Of a stretch of 64,000 nt of DNA, positions 22,408 through 34,008 are shown in pieces; positions within the stretch are counted from its first letter, which is position 1, and every line of letters begins with the position of its first letter. A program made the position numbers and the translations under genes. Location: the NCBI GenBank assembly GCA_016584495.1, contig WAID01000007.1:1846001-1910000 (forward strand), in the 5' to 3' direction. Origin of the DNA: Celoporthe dispersa (taxonomy: Eukaryota; Ascomycota; Sordariomycetes; Diaporthales; Cryphonectriaceae). The notes under the pieces were generated by a model, which worked only from the letters and a program-made list of their open reading frames with translations, was not told where the DNA came from and ran no database searches.

Positions 22408-23658
22408 TTACAGCTCTATGCCCTCGTTCTCTGCCATCCTCTCGATGTATCTCTTAATCTGTGTGCTTGGTTAGCCATGGCCGTGCAGTAGACACTAACT
22501 GCCACCACTTTATACACCAGACAGCCACAGTCCAGGACTTACCTCCTTGTCCGGTGCCAGATCCAAGGCCAGATGGCCATCCACATCTTCCTTGTCCGTC
22601 TCAGCACCAGCCTTCAGCAAGGCAACTGCCGTATCACCTGTTTGGTTATTTCCCTCACCGTTAGCCCTTCCTGACTTCCCAAAAGTGGAAGCTGCTGATC
22701 CGGTCAGCCCACTCACCATGGCCCTCGGCGACCGCATGATGCAGCGCCGTCTGCCCGTCCTGGTCCGTGGCGTTGAGGGGGCTCTTGTTCTTGAGCAGCA
22801 GGTTGACCATGGGCACGGAGCCGACCGCCGCGGCGCGGTGGAGGGCGTACTGGCCGCGCCTGTCGCGGACCCTTGCGGAGGCCGGGGGCTGGTTGTCGAA
22901 GAGGCGGCGGGCGATGTCGAGGGCGTTCTTGGAGGCTACAAAGTGAACGACTGTCTGTTTTTGAGGGACACTGGGTTAGTATGGGTGGTCTTGGGTTGAT
23001 AGAAAGGCCAAGTTGTGTCTACTTGGTGGTGGGTTTTGGGGGGGGGGGGCGGAATTTGCCTGGCCGGTGCTGTCTGGCGGGCTGAATTTTAGCTAGACTC
23101 TCTCTCGTCATTTTTTTGGGGGGGGAGGAAAGAAGGCAGCTCACTCTTCTCGTTCGGGTCTGCTCCCTTGCTCAGCAAAAAGTCGACGAGTCTCTCGCTG
23201 TCCTTCACGCTGGCTGCGATCATGAGCGCAGTCCAGCCCATGTCATCCTATCTACTGTCTCAGCGCCCTTATAGCTCTCCGATGACAGCAGGGGCAGTGG
23301 AGACACGTCATACCTGGACATCAACATCGAAGCCCTTCTCCTCGGCCAGCATCTGGACTATGTCCAGCTGGTTGGCGGACGCAGCCCAGTGGATGGGAAG
23401 TCTGCCGTCATCGTCCTTTCGTTGGCTGAGCTTCGGGTCGACCTAGGGATATCACTGCGTTAGCCCCGCCATGATCTCATCTGGCACGAAGTAGCTAAAT
23501 TGAACCCGAGAGGCCGGGAGCTCACGTTCAGCAGGGACTGGACGAGGGAAACTATAAGATGCTGGTGAGCTGCTGCTGTCTGTGGGTGGTCGTGGATGAG
23601 ACTCACGGTTTCCGTTCCTGCAGGCGGCGTGGATCGCAAACTTGGACTGGTCATCCAT
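22408..23658 (-). CDS. NAS6: Ankyrin-repeat proteasome chaperone Nas6 (gankyrin)
   Basis: Seven exons on the minus strand: 23658-23607, 23551-23526, 23442-23314, 23247-23145, 22950-22717, 22637-22543 and 22458-22408. They encode 229 residues, the length of yeast Nas6. All junctions are canonical and the phases agree. The protein begins MDDQSKFAIHAACRNGN, then runs through about six ankyrin units, for example GRLPIHWAASANQLDIVQML, GWTALMIAASVKDSERLVDF, GQYALHRAAAVGSVPMVNLL and GQTALHHAVAEGH, and ends IERMAENEGIEL. Nas6 binds the Rpt3 C-terminal domain and guides assembly of the proteasome 19S base. Its small size, all-ankyrin build and C-terminus support Nas6 over other ankyrin proteins. It converges with the golgin gene, with 191 bases between the stop codons. 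Confidence 0.88.
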
Positions 23659-24391
23659 TTTGCAAGTAATTCTTCAGGTATGCTGTGGGGATCGAAAGAC
23701 AGACTTGAGTTTCATAAAGATTCGGATTGGAGAGCATATGTTGAGCCGGTCTTTGATAGCTGGTGAGTGGGTGTGTTCTTGATTATTTTAGCTTGCGTGT
23801 GTAAGTGTTGCCTTCTTGCAGCTTTGTAAGGCATCTATCATGTCACATACTTATCTCACACCTTGACAATGGTCCAATCCTGCACTGCTCCACGTTATAC
23901 CCTCATCAAGCGTACTGAACATTAATAAAAGAAGGAAAAAATTCTTGCAACAATAAGAAGAATATAAATCAAGATAAATCCAATACAAGAAACAAATCTT
24001 CATGTACCACCACCAACCAGGGAGCGAAAATGGCAAAAACATACAACACCGGGTATTCGCTAATGGTCACCCACTTAACTACTAATCCGGCGGTTAGTGG
24101 CTTATTTAGGGGAGAGCAGACGGGATCCCAAGTTTTCCACTACCTATGGTCGTATGTGCTAGGATTTGGAACTTTGAGAATTATAACTGATCCCACATAT
24201 GCCAGGATCCACGTTAGACCTAGAAATTTTGGGAAAAGACACGACCCCCAGGCAGACCGGGTTGCCATCTTCGCAGCTCAGCTTCATCCCTCTCACCACT
24301 CTTCCAGCCTTGTCGAACCTCAACAACAACCTCTCCCTCCCCCCAACTCCCTCCTTTAATCCAATTCGACAAGACACAGACCTACAAGAGA
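23659..24391. promoter_or_regulatory. Divergent promoter region of NAS6 and PRP46
   Basis: This 733-base region separates two divergently transcribed genes. It is AT-richer than its surroundings between 23900 and 24060. From about 24260 it is C/T-rich leading into the PRP46 start. I see no defined binding site that I can name. Confidence 0.45.
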
Positions 24392-26081
24392 ATGGCAGCC
24401 GACGTCTCAATGACGACCCTCGAGTCCCTCATCTCCAAGAATGCCAAGGCTACCAAGCTCGTCTACGCCGACACAAACGGGCGCAAGCGAATACGCCTCG
24501 ACCCGGCGCTCAACATCGAGCCAGAGGCCGACAAGGAGGCGCTGTCCGTCCGCCTGCACGCCGAATACAACGATGTCCTGACCCTCCCTGCCGCCCTGGC
24601 CGCCAAGCAGGCGAGCGCCGCCAGCGCGCGGAAGAAAGTCAAGAAGCCCGCCGCCGCTGCAGGCGAGGGTGCGCCGACGCCCGCTGAGGAGAACACAAGG
24701 AAGCTGATCGAGGGCATACCAGCCAAGGCACCCGGAGGAAGACCCAGCGCGGGTGGGCCACAGACCGGCGCGCTGGTGCAGTTCCGCAAGCCGGCTGCGG
24801 TGCCTGGCGCCGGGGGGCGGGCGCAGGACGGCGGCGGCACGCAGACGACAAGCCTGATGCGCCTGTCGGAGGCGATGAGCGCCCAGCCAAAGCCAGAGTG
24901 GCACAAGCCATGGAAGCTGCATAAGGTCATCTCGGGCCACCTCGGGTGGGTGCGCAGCGTGGCGGTCGAGCCCAACAACAAGTGGTTCGTGTCGGGCAGC
25001 GGCGACAGGACGATCAAGGTGTGGGACCTGGCGTCTGGGCAGCTGCGCCTGACGCTGACGGGACACATCTCCACGGTGCGCGGGCTGGCGGTGTCGCCGA
25101 GGCATCCGTACCTCTTCTCGTGCGGCGAGGACAAGATGGTCAAGTGTTGGGATCTCGAGACGAACAAGGTCATCAGGCATTACCACGGGCACCTGTCGGG
25201 GGTGTACACGCTTGCGCTGCACCCCACGTTGGATGTCCTGGTGACAGGTGGTCGGGATGGTGTTGCAAGAGTATGGGACATGCGGACGAGGAGCAATATG
25301 TGGGTTTCTGTCCTCTGACCCCTCGACCTCTTGGTGCAACTCCCACTTACAATCTTTCGCATCTAGACACGTTCTCAGCGGCCATACGCAGACGGTCAGC
25401 AGCCTCGTCTGCCAAGAGGCCGATCCGCAGGTCATCACAGGTTCCCTGGACAGTCATGTCCGGCTTTGTATGTCGACCTGGCCTCTCCCGCTAAACCCTC
25501 CTCACAGCTGCTGACTCTTACACGCACTAGGGGATCTGGCCGCAGGCAAGACCATGGCCACGTTGACCCATCACAAGAAGGGCGTGAGGGCTCTGGCATC
25601 TCACCCGTCCGAGTTCACCTTCGCCACCGGCAGCACTTCAAGCATCAAGCAGTTCAAATGTCCCGAGGGCGCCTTCATGCAGAACTTTGAAGGCCACAAC
25701 GCCATCATCAACACGCTCTCCGTCAACAACGACAATATCCTGTTCTCGGGTGGCGATAATGGTTCGATCAGCTTCTGGGTAGGTTGTTGAGCTTGATCAC
25801 ATATGCAATGATCTTCCCAGGCGCGACCAGGCTGACTGACATGATCGAAAAACAGGACTGGAAGACCGGCTACCGCTACCAAGCCCAGGACACGATTGCG
25901 CAACCTGGTTCACTGGATGCTGAGAACGGCGTGTTCTGCTCCACTTTCGACCAGTCTGGCCTCCGGCTGATTTTGCGGTGAGGCGGACAAGACGATCAAG
26001 ATCTGGCGGCCGGACGACGATGCAACTCCCGAGTCTCATCCTATTGAGTGGAAGCCAACTTTGGCGAGGAGGAACTATTAA
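24392..26081 (+). CDS. PRP46: Pre-mRNA splicing factor Prp46/PLRG1 (WD40), frame broken by one base
   Basis: Exons 24392-25299, 25367-25467, 25531-25778 and 25856-26081 encode about 493 residues if one base is removed. The N-terminal 170 residues are the Prp46/PLRG1 extension. Seven WD40 repeats follow, starting at KVISGHLGWVRSVAVEP and including SGSGDRTIKVWDL, SCGEDKMVKCWDLE, TGGRDGVARVWDMRT and SGGDNGSISFWDW. The C-terminus IEWKPTLARRNY matches the family ending. Prp46 is a core subunit of the Prp19/NTC-related complex in the spliceosome. In the last exon the reading SGLRLI must continue as CGEADKTIKIW, but a T4 run (25971-25974) has one T too many and the frame hits TGA five bases further on. 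The site is inside a conserved repeat, so an intron is not a plausible fix. Confidence 0.93.
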
Positions 26082-26146
26082 TCACGCAGCGGCAAAGTGG
26101 TCTTCGGGATCAATGGTTTATTTCTTCGTATTTAGATCCAGATACC
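26082..26146. terminator. Shared 3' region of PRP46 and ORC1
   Basis: Only 65 bases separate the stop codons of these convergent genes, so their mRNA 3' ends very probably overlap. A T-rich stretch (26116-26134) is present. No single processing signal can be assigned. Confidence 0.5.
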
Positions 26147-28550
26147 CTAAACAAGGAGGCACATCGCCTTGATATCAGGATCGTCTCTGAAGGCCAATCG
26201 TACCTCTTCGTCTCCTACCGCAAGCCGAATCTTGCTCGGCCTCTCCGCCCTGTGTGCCTCCAGGTTGATGATGCCAGCCCCGGTAAGGTCTACTGCTGCA
26301 GCTCCCAAGCCGGCTAGTCGGACCGCCTTTGCACTAGGTCGCGCTTTGCTCTCCCAGGCTCCATTCGTGTTGCTGCTCAGACGTGCTCTTTTCTCGAGCA
26401 GGTCCAGCGACCGGTTCCCAGCAGCCAGTCGTAGGGACCGCTGCATCTCCTCCAACACATCGCCGTACGTACTCTCTGCCAGGCCGGTTCTCTGCGTTCG
26501 TGCCAGAAGCGCCGCTAGCAGTAACCTCGAGGCAAATGGCAGCGCGCGAAGATACTGCTGCAGAGGACTGCTCGTCGCCTCATTGATTGCTCTCCGCACG
26601 GTATCGATGGTAACCCTGCCAAGGTTCTTCTTCCTCGTGGGCGTCTCGCCCTTGGCTTCCTTTTCTCTCTGCCTCTTGCTTGGGGTGGCTGGGTCTGCGA
26701 TCGTGTCTGCAGCTTTGATCTCTGCCTCGGCCAGCTCCACGGCTCGCCTGCAGATGTCGAGTGCTCGTCGGGCATCTCCGCTCACCGCCGCGACCTTGCG
26801 GCTGGCGAACTGCACGGCGTCCGGCTCCACAATATTGTCTGGCACGCCCTCTAGGCGTGACTGGACGATCTTCATGAGCTGCTCGTGATTGTAGCCCGGA
26901 AAGGTAATCCGCGTCAGACCTAGGCGGCTGCTGATCTTGTTGCTCAAGGTCCTCTCCGGCAAGTCCATGGTGTTCGCCACAGCCAGTACAATGAGTCGGC
27001 TGTGTCTCAAGCCGGGCCAGTTGAAGAAGTTGTACATGACACCCTGGTTCTTTGTGACCAGCTGGTCCAGTTCGTCCATGAGTACAACACATGGCACTCG
27101 CCGTGGACTAGGGTGGCTAAACTCTCTTTCGAGTAGATCCAGAGCCTGCGCCGGGCTCACCCGTTGCCCCTTAAGCGCCTCCCACAGGAGCGAGTAAGCT
27201 TGGTGCGGATCTGTGATCTTCATACCATTGATCTCGACGAAGATGAAGTCATCCAGCTCGTCAGATCCCACTGCCTCGTCAAGCCGGGAGACGACCTCCC
27301 GGACGGTTGCAGTCTTTCCGGTTCCCGGCGTTCCGGAGATATAAATACAGGTTCCCGTGCCATCTGTGATGGCGGCCTCGAGGTGGGAGTAGACGAGACT
27401 GAATTCTGACTCTCGACAGGGCAGACTGGTGGGCACTGAGGCGACGTGCAGGTTGGCCCTGGCCATCTGAAACGGCGAGGATGCGTGGTGACTTGGCGAG
27501 AGGATTCGAGTAGCCAGAGGTGTATACTCGAGGTGCTTCTTTACGACAACCCTTTTGGAGCCAATCAGTAACTCTCATCATGGCGACAATCTGTTCGGAG
27601 TCAGTACTTACTTTCTATGGGACGAAGGAGTCGTTGGCTTTGACTTCCTTGGCGTACTCTGGTAGCTGCGTGGCTTCCTCGGCGTCGCCAATTTTCTCGG
27701 AGTTCCCCATTCATCATCGCCAGCTTGATCAACATCGTCGTACAAAACATCAGGGGACTCTTGTCTTGAAGGCCTTGTTCTTCTCGTTGCCTTGGTTCCG
27801 CTTTTTACCAAGTCGATCATGTTCTGGATGTCCTCTGCCCCGTGATACACATCCTCCCACTTGAATTCATCTGTGTACGTTGCAGTCCTCGTATTACAGC
27901 CTCGACGACAAACGAACGTCTTTCCGTAATCCCGCGAGTTTCGTGGGATCTTTCCCCTGGGGGTAGAGTCTCTGAAACGCCTCATGCGACATCACCTTTG
28001 CTTTGCCATTGATAGTCTCGAGCGGGTTCGTGTCCCAGGAGGGCGTGATGTACAGCTCGTTCTACGAACGAAATTGTCCCGCTTCGTCAGCCATTAGATA
28101 TTCTATAGCAGAGGATCGCCAAAGGGGGGAACTCGGGGGAGGGCTCACCGGAGTAAAATCCGTCCGCTTCTTCTTCTTGTTACGGATCTCCCTCTCCGAC
28201 GAGAACCACATGAATTGGGCGACTTTCTCGTCATCCTCATCCTCCGAGAACTCACATATGATGCCAACCCAAGCCTCGCCGGTACCCTCTGCCTTCAACA
28301 AGACGATGTCGCCCAGGCTGCAGGCAAAGGATCCCATCCTTGCGCCGATGATGTCCTTGGTGCGCTTTCTCTTGCGGGCTGTGCCATCTTCTGGGGTTTG
28401 CGAGGCCCCGTCCTCGTCTGCATATACCCACTCCCACGGATGATCATCAACACCAAGCTCATCATCTGAGTCGTCTCTTGCGATGCCGCGGCCGGAGGAT
28501 GCAGGCTTTTTCGTCCTCTTGGCAGGCCCTTGGGATCCGACCGGTGCCAT
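26147..28550 (-). CDS. ORC1: Origin recognition complex subunit 1, frame broken by one base
   Basis: Exons on the minus strand: 28550-28149, 28061-27612 and 27551-26147. They encode about 751 residues if one base is removed. The N-terminal 280 residues contain a BAH domain (FACSLGDIVLLKAEG, WVGIICEFSEDEDD, GKTFVCRRGCNTRTATYTDE). An Arg/Lys/Pro-rich linker follows. The AAA+ module has Walker A GTPGTGKT at about residue 357, Walker B VVLMDELDQL at about 440, sensor motifs (VLAVANTMDLPER) and a C-terminal winged-helix part. ORC1 is the ATP-binding subunit that loads MCM helicase at origins. In the second exon LYP must continue as RGKIPRNSRDYGK, but a G5 run on the + strand (27959-27963) has one base too many; there is no room for an intron. 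Introns 28062-28148 and 27552-27611 are canonical. Confidence 0.93.
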
Positions 28551-29990
28551 ATTCGCAATTTTAACGGGTCTAGTCCAGTAAGCTTGCTCACTTGGATGTG
28601 CTCCGAAAAGGTTACCAGCTGTAGGCTTGTTGTGCTGCGAATAGACTTCTTACTTAAATGTTCTTACAATTGTCGCGTTAAAGTGATAGCCAAAGGAGGA
28701 CGCGACGACGCGAATCCCTGTCTTCCCCACCAAATGACATCCATGGCAGGAAGGCTACTTATGCAACAAAGGGGGTTATTGGCTAACTCCAACATCAGGC
28801 CCCGGTATAATGTCAAGGAAGGAAGGAAGGTCCTGTGCTTGGACCTCGATCTTGCCTCTGTTTTTCAAAGTTGTCGAAAATTTCTGAAAATTGGTAGTTA
28901 CCAAGCAAATTCCAACCTTGAGTTTGAGTGTGGTGCTGTTTCCTCTTCCCTTGTCCGGTCCAGCTGTATCGAGCACTGAGGTGAGCCACAAGCTTGGAAG
29001 AGCCCACTGTCCAGAGCCAGGGGGCCAACACCGCAGGTGGCAGGAGGTGACTGCGAAATCTATTCTAATTTGATGCGTTCAGGCAGTAGCAATCTGCTAC
29101 AGGTCTTTGAACATCTATCTAAAAAAAAAAAATAATAATAATAAAAAAGTCTGGATTTACGCAGCTGCTTCTCCTAGATGTCCATTACCAGTCCCAGTCC
29201 AAGAACTGGGGAGATCAGAGCCACTGAGCTCTCTGATATGCCTCTGTCACTTTTTAACAGAAATGCATGGCGACCCTTTCTAGTATCTTCAATACTCAAT
29301 AGTTCTCCTATTTCCTGGCACAATCTTTGCTGTCAGTCCCAATTGCAGGTTGCAGCTTCATGGCAGCAGCAGCCAAGAATTTTGTCAAGTGCCCAGGTGT
29401 CTTATCCAGCTCCTTCTGTCTCCAAAGCAGTTGATCCCCTCATATCCCCTTCTCTTTATCAACAATTCTCTTATCGATAATGCCAGTTCTTTCATATAAC
29501 AATGTCTGTTTAAGCTGCATTGTTTCTTTCGATCAAACTGCAGGCACCCCTGACTCTCCAAGAACTACCCTCTCCTAAACCACACCCACCTCAACCAAAG
29601 GAAGGCCCAGCTGCGTCACTATGTGCGTGAAGGCGCGGGTCCATCAGATTGAGTGTATCTGATCACCTCACTGAATTTTATTATGTTTCTATTGTACACT
29701 GCAGTTTGCGCTCATTGACAAGTTCAACCTTGAAGCTATCGAGACTGTGTTCAGCCTTGACAGTAGCCACATTCGACCAACCTGTGTCTTCTTCGAGCAT
29801 CCTCAATCCCATCCAGCTTCGACAGTTTGGTTGGAAACCCCATTTATTTCATCTATTATCATCCAAGAGAAGCATGTCTGGCTGATTTGGCCCAAACCCC
29901 TCCCAAACCCCTCCTAAACAACACTGAGCACGAGAAACAGAACGCGAGCCCTCTGGGAAGACACCTCCTACCATTCCAAGATCTGCCAAG
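28551..29990. other. Intergenic region between ORC1 and the KH-like gene
   Basis: Both flanking genes point away from this 1.4 kb, so it must hold two promoters. There is an A11 run followed by AAT repeats near 29120-29148. The downstream half (29250-29990) is C/T-rich with no convincing coding frame. Confidence 0.45.
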
Positions 29991-31775
29991 ATGGAGAATA
30001 CCAACACAAGCTCCGGTGACTGGCTGTTCCCTTCGGAGCGTGTAGCTCTAATGAGAGGCAGCGCCAACGCGCGCTTCCAAAATGGACAGACCAGCCAAGT
30101 AGTCGACTGCGGACAGTACAGCGGCCCTGGGCCCGCGGATGCTCTGGTAAAATATATTCCCATGTTCACTGGCATAGAATAGCGATGAATGACCTGCGCT
30201 GACGAGCCTATAGAGACTAGAGTTCGCGCTACCAGATGTGAACAGCAACCAGGGCGTAATCGACCCGTCCGACCCGATCACCAGACAGGAGCTGAACAAG
30301 ATCCGCAAGCGATGCCATGTTTTCCTGGTCCTTGATTCCAACGCGGGCTATATGACCATCCGTTCGCACCAGATCGAGGGAATCCAAGCCGCTGTCCAGG
30401 CTCTTCGAGACCTCCTTCAGTCCGTTGCGAAGGATCTCGTGTGCAGAATGCTCGCCCTCGTACACCGCTCCACCACTGCCTCGTTGGCTCCAGTGTCCCT
30501 CCAGAAGACCGAGCAAGTCGTTGGTATTGGCTTCAAGACTGGCTACCGAGGCATCGCAATGAACCCTGTTTCCATCGTAGACACCGAGGATAAGAAAGAG
30601 CGAGGCGACGAGAAGGACGACAGTCTTGGGCCCTTGACGGCACACGAGTTCTTGGAAGCCGTCCAACAGGCTGCTCTCCGCATTCGTCCTATCAGAGGCG
30701 AATTGTTCGTGCGAGCCCACCTGGGATTCTTCTGTGGCTACGTACGTGAGAAAGCCAAGGGCAAGGTTGTGAAACAGTACAACAACAACCAAGAATTCCG
30801 AGAGTTCCTTAACAAGTCTGTGGCTCGAGGCACGGCCAACGTCAGCCACAAGTAAGCCTACCATGATCCCTTCGTTTTGTCTAAATAATGAAGACTGACT
30901 TGTATCGTGCTAGCCTCGGCGGTGCCGACTTGACTCTGAAAGTCCGCGACTACATCTGTGCCTTAGAGAAGAAAATCAACGTTGCAGACCAGAGATACCA
31001 AGCCCTTGATTCTCGCCTCGAGCACCTAAGCGACATCAAGCCAAAGTACTGCTTGGTTTTCTTCTCCGGAGACCGCCGTATTGAGGTTGATGTCCAGTAC
31101 GACACCCGTGACCACCGTTCTCCTTACACGCCCGCCGCCCCTCGCGTCTTCGCCGAGTACCAGAAAGCCGCAGTTGTCGAGATTGCCGTCGGCTGCCCTG
31201 AAAAGAGATGCGACTGGCACCTGGCCGTTGAGGCCGACATTGGCGCTCGCGGAATCCCTGAGACGTACCAAGACCTCGTTAAGGGCCTCAACTTCACCAA
31301 GGGTCGCCCCAAGAACGACTTCGACTTTCCCGCCACTACCGTGAGCGAGGCCCTGCTCCGGGCAGCCAAGATCGACAATGTGGCTTGTAAGGTGTCCTGG
31401 ACCTTTGAGTGTCGCAAGACCCCGTACTGTGTGGAAGTCGCCGTTTACCACGAGTGGAAGGACAACTCCCTGGCCCGTCACCTGCACCGCAAGCGCAATC
31501 AGTTCGCGCCGGCCCAAACCATCCACATCAACACTGCAAACGAAAAGCTTACATCCACCAAGGGATGCGGCATCACTCTCTACGGCCAGGGGTGGGACGA
31601 TGAGATACAGGAGTTGAACCCCGTGCGCGGCACGTTCGTCCCGGACTTCATCCACGCTCTCGCTGGTCACCAGGATCTAGTCGATTTCTCCAGCGGCTTC
31701 CTGAAGGAGATGGAGTGTCTTCTTGACAACGTGGCTGCTGCCGCTGCCGAAACTGAAGAGCCGAAGGAGTCCTGA
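29991..31775 (+). CDS. Unrecognised KH-like fungal protein
   Basis: Three exons: 29991-30146, 30214-30851 and 30914-31775. They encode 551 residues, with canonical splice sites and consistent phases. I do not recognise the product. Residues of about 75-125 show a strand-strand-helix layout (CHVFLVLDSNAGYMTIRS, then a helix with AAVQALRDLLQ) reminiscent of a KH half-domain. A block at about 195-220 (IRPIRGELFVRAHLGFF) resembles VSLRAELGRFYLRRV of the gene at 2-2137. The rest is globular with alternating strands (KYCLVFFSGDRRIEVDVQY; YCVEVAVYHEWKD), and the tail is acidic. The shared block suggests a common fungal family. RNA binding would be a guess. There is no signal peptide or membrane segment, so a cytosolic or nuclear location is likely. 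Confidence 0.8.
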
Positions 31776-32917
31776 TCAAACATCAGGGCCTGTTGTTCTA
31801 CGGGGGCTGAGACACAAAGCAATGGATCCAGTCTGCTACGACCAGTGGAGTAATGGCTAACTGAAAATGTGGCTCATCTTGTGAAAAAGACAATCTGGCA
31901 TTTCAATGTGTGGGGGGAGAATAGAGTTCGTGTATGGGTGGCTACTGTACTTACTTATGCTTGCCAGCATCACTGTACTGGAGGAAGAGGCTGCTTCTCA
32001 CAATGACTTCAAACTGGTGTGCACATATGGTCCCTAGGATCCCAATAAATAGGCCCTCTCACGAATTCATTCACGGGTGTAATATTTCAAGTTTGGTGTT
32101 ATGGAACTTTTGTAGTCTTGTTGAGATTGCTCTGAAGATCCGCATGAAGACACAGCCTAAGATTCTCAGCAACTCTTTCTACTTGACCATAGGATCATTA
32201 GTATACCTCTCTACTGACCTCAGGTTCTAAGCATTCTGTAAGGTCAGTGCAGGTAGTCTTTTGGGAAACGAGCAGGAGAAAAGTCTCATTTTTTGGGAAA
32301 AAACTAAGTCGATACAGCAGGGAATTGAACAGGTAGCCTCTAGCAAACTTGGGCAGAGCCCCTCCCCTCCCCCAAGACCAACCACCACCCACACACGTAA
32401 CGAGCGAAGGAGAGCCACCACCCACCTCATGCCGTAGCAAATCGAGAGAGAAAGAGTATATTGATAGAAAGAAAAAAAAGAGAGAGAAGTAAAAAGAAAG
32501 AAGAAAGAAAAAAACAACCCCGAAGGGTACTGCCGAGCAGACTTATGGCGACTTGTGAGCAGGTTCCCCGGTACCGCGCCCGGTGAGTCGTACCAGATCC
32601 TCTGCAGCTTTCAGTGGAGGGAACTGCGGCTAGGTAGCTTGCTCAAGGCTAATGGACTCGATTGTGGAAAGACGAATCTTACCACTGCGCCAACAACCAA
32701 CTTATTGCTTTGGACTGATCATTTCTGGTCTATATGTTACGCTCTGCTGCTTCTTGACACGTTTTGGCCCACCACCCCCCTCCCCTCTCCTCGCCCCTTA
32801 CCAGTCAGTCCCTCCCTCCCCCTCTCTCCTTGCCTGCAGAACCATTAGCCCAGAGAGATTAGCAGTCCATCCCAAGTACAGCCCTCTACCACCTTCTAAG
32901 CCAGCTCATTACTAATG
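31776..32917. other. Convergent intergenic region with a tRNA-like relic
   Basis: No protein gene is seen between the stops of the KH-like gene and PFD5. On the minus strand at about 32703-32655 there is a Pol III A-box-like stretch (TGGCGCAGTGGTAAG) followed closely by ATCGAGTCC. Further along the same strand, at 32334-32295, a GTTCAATTCC B-box-like motif precedes a T6 run. I could not fold either part into a tRNA cloverleaf. Confidence 0.3.
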
Positions 32918-33709
32918 CTATGATGAGGCCGGCTTGGGTGCTGCAAGAATCTTCTGTTTCAACACTATTTTCCGAAGATTAGCATAGCACCAACAAGATA
33001 CATCTGTGCAAAGGCACCAAACCTACCCTCTTCAACAGCCCTCAGTGTATTTGACTTGTTCTGGACAATACCCTCGAGGTCCGAGATGTTGCCACTAAGA
33101 TCTTTGATCTTGCCCTCGTAGAATTCTGCAGCACTCTTGGCATCCTATTTGACAACACTTAGCAAGCTGTGTTTGACAGACCATCTCAGATTATGACCAA
33201 CCTTCTCCACAAAGAATCCTGTGCCAATGTCAACCAGTACGCGATCAGGTCTTGCTATGTTGCCCTTGACGTAGAGTGAGTTGGTCAGGGGCACAAGGAT
33301 CTCCTTCTTGTCTGTATTGGAGGATTAGCAAGCTGGTCTGCTATGACTTTGGAAAAGGCTTGCGCAGGTCCTCTGGGCATCTAGCTCAATCTGCTGAACC
33401 CATCTGCTCTCTCCTTCTCCTTCCCCTCCCCCAGCCCGAGTGCTTGCTCACCTGATGTGGCACCCTGGGTCTTGACACAACGCAGGCAGTCCCTGAACTT
33501 GATCTGGGCAGCTTGCAGCTGTGCAAAGGAGGTTGTCAGGTGCTCCACCTCCTCATCCAGCTGCTTCTTGACAGCTGTGAGCTGCTGGGCGCTCAGGCTG
33601 TCGAGGCTCACTGGCGGCACTTGGTCAACTTGGAAACACTCCTTTTCATCTTCAGAAATTGACGCATGACAAGATACATACCACCTTGTTGTTGTGATCC
33701 TCCTGACAT
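32918..33709 (-). CDS. PFD5: Prefoldin subunit 5
   Basis: Five exons on the minus strand: 33709-33682, 33628-33452, 33311-33202, 33144-33027 and 32964-32918. They encode 159 residues, the usual size of this alpha-type prefoldin subunit (yeast Gim5, human PFDN5/MM-1). The first exon is 28 nt (MSGGSQQQG). Motifs: LDSLSAQQLTAVKKQLDEEV and LTTSFAQLQAAQIKFRDC in the first coiled-coil helix; ILVPLTNSLYVKG and VLVDIGTGFFVEK in the two beta hairpins; DAKSAAEFYEGKI in the second helix; and a C-terminus KQKILAAPKPASS. All phases agree. It is the second prefoldin gene in this window, and VPS37 starts 299 bases away in the opposite direction. Confidence 0.92.
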
Positions 33710-34008
33710 CTTGGACAAATGGCGCCCAGTGGCTGTGTGGTCTTGGTTTGGCAGTGTGTGAGGGGTGTTCAGGGCCTGTGAATACCCTGTAGCAGAGGCC
33801 CCTCATCACTGTGGCCCACCAGAAGCTCAGCAGAGGGGGGATGTGTCAGGGTTGATAAGATAACAACAGCAACTAACCAACCCTCACGTCATGCCCTGGC
33901 ACCTCGTCCTCCTGCTCTCTCTGACCTATCTTCACTTCCGAGATAATTTCTTCTCTCTTCAAGGCAAATCAAGTTGGATGGAGGATAGAGCTTGTCAATA
34001 TTCCAAAC

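Noticed and set aside
24407..25438. A 343-codon minus-strand open frame
   Set aside because: It is antisense to PRP46 and low in plausible protein features.
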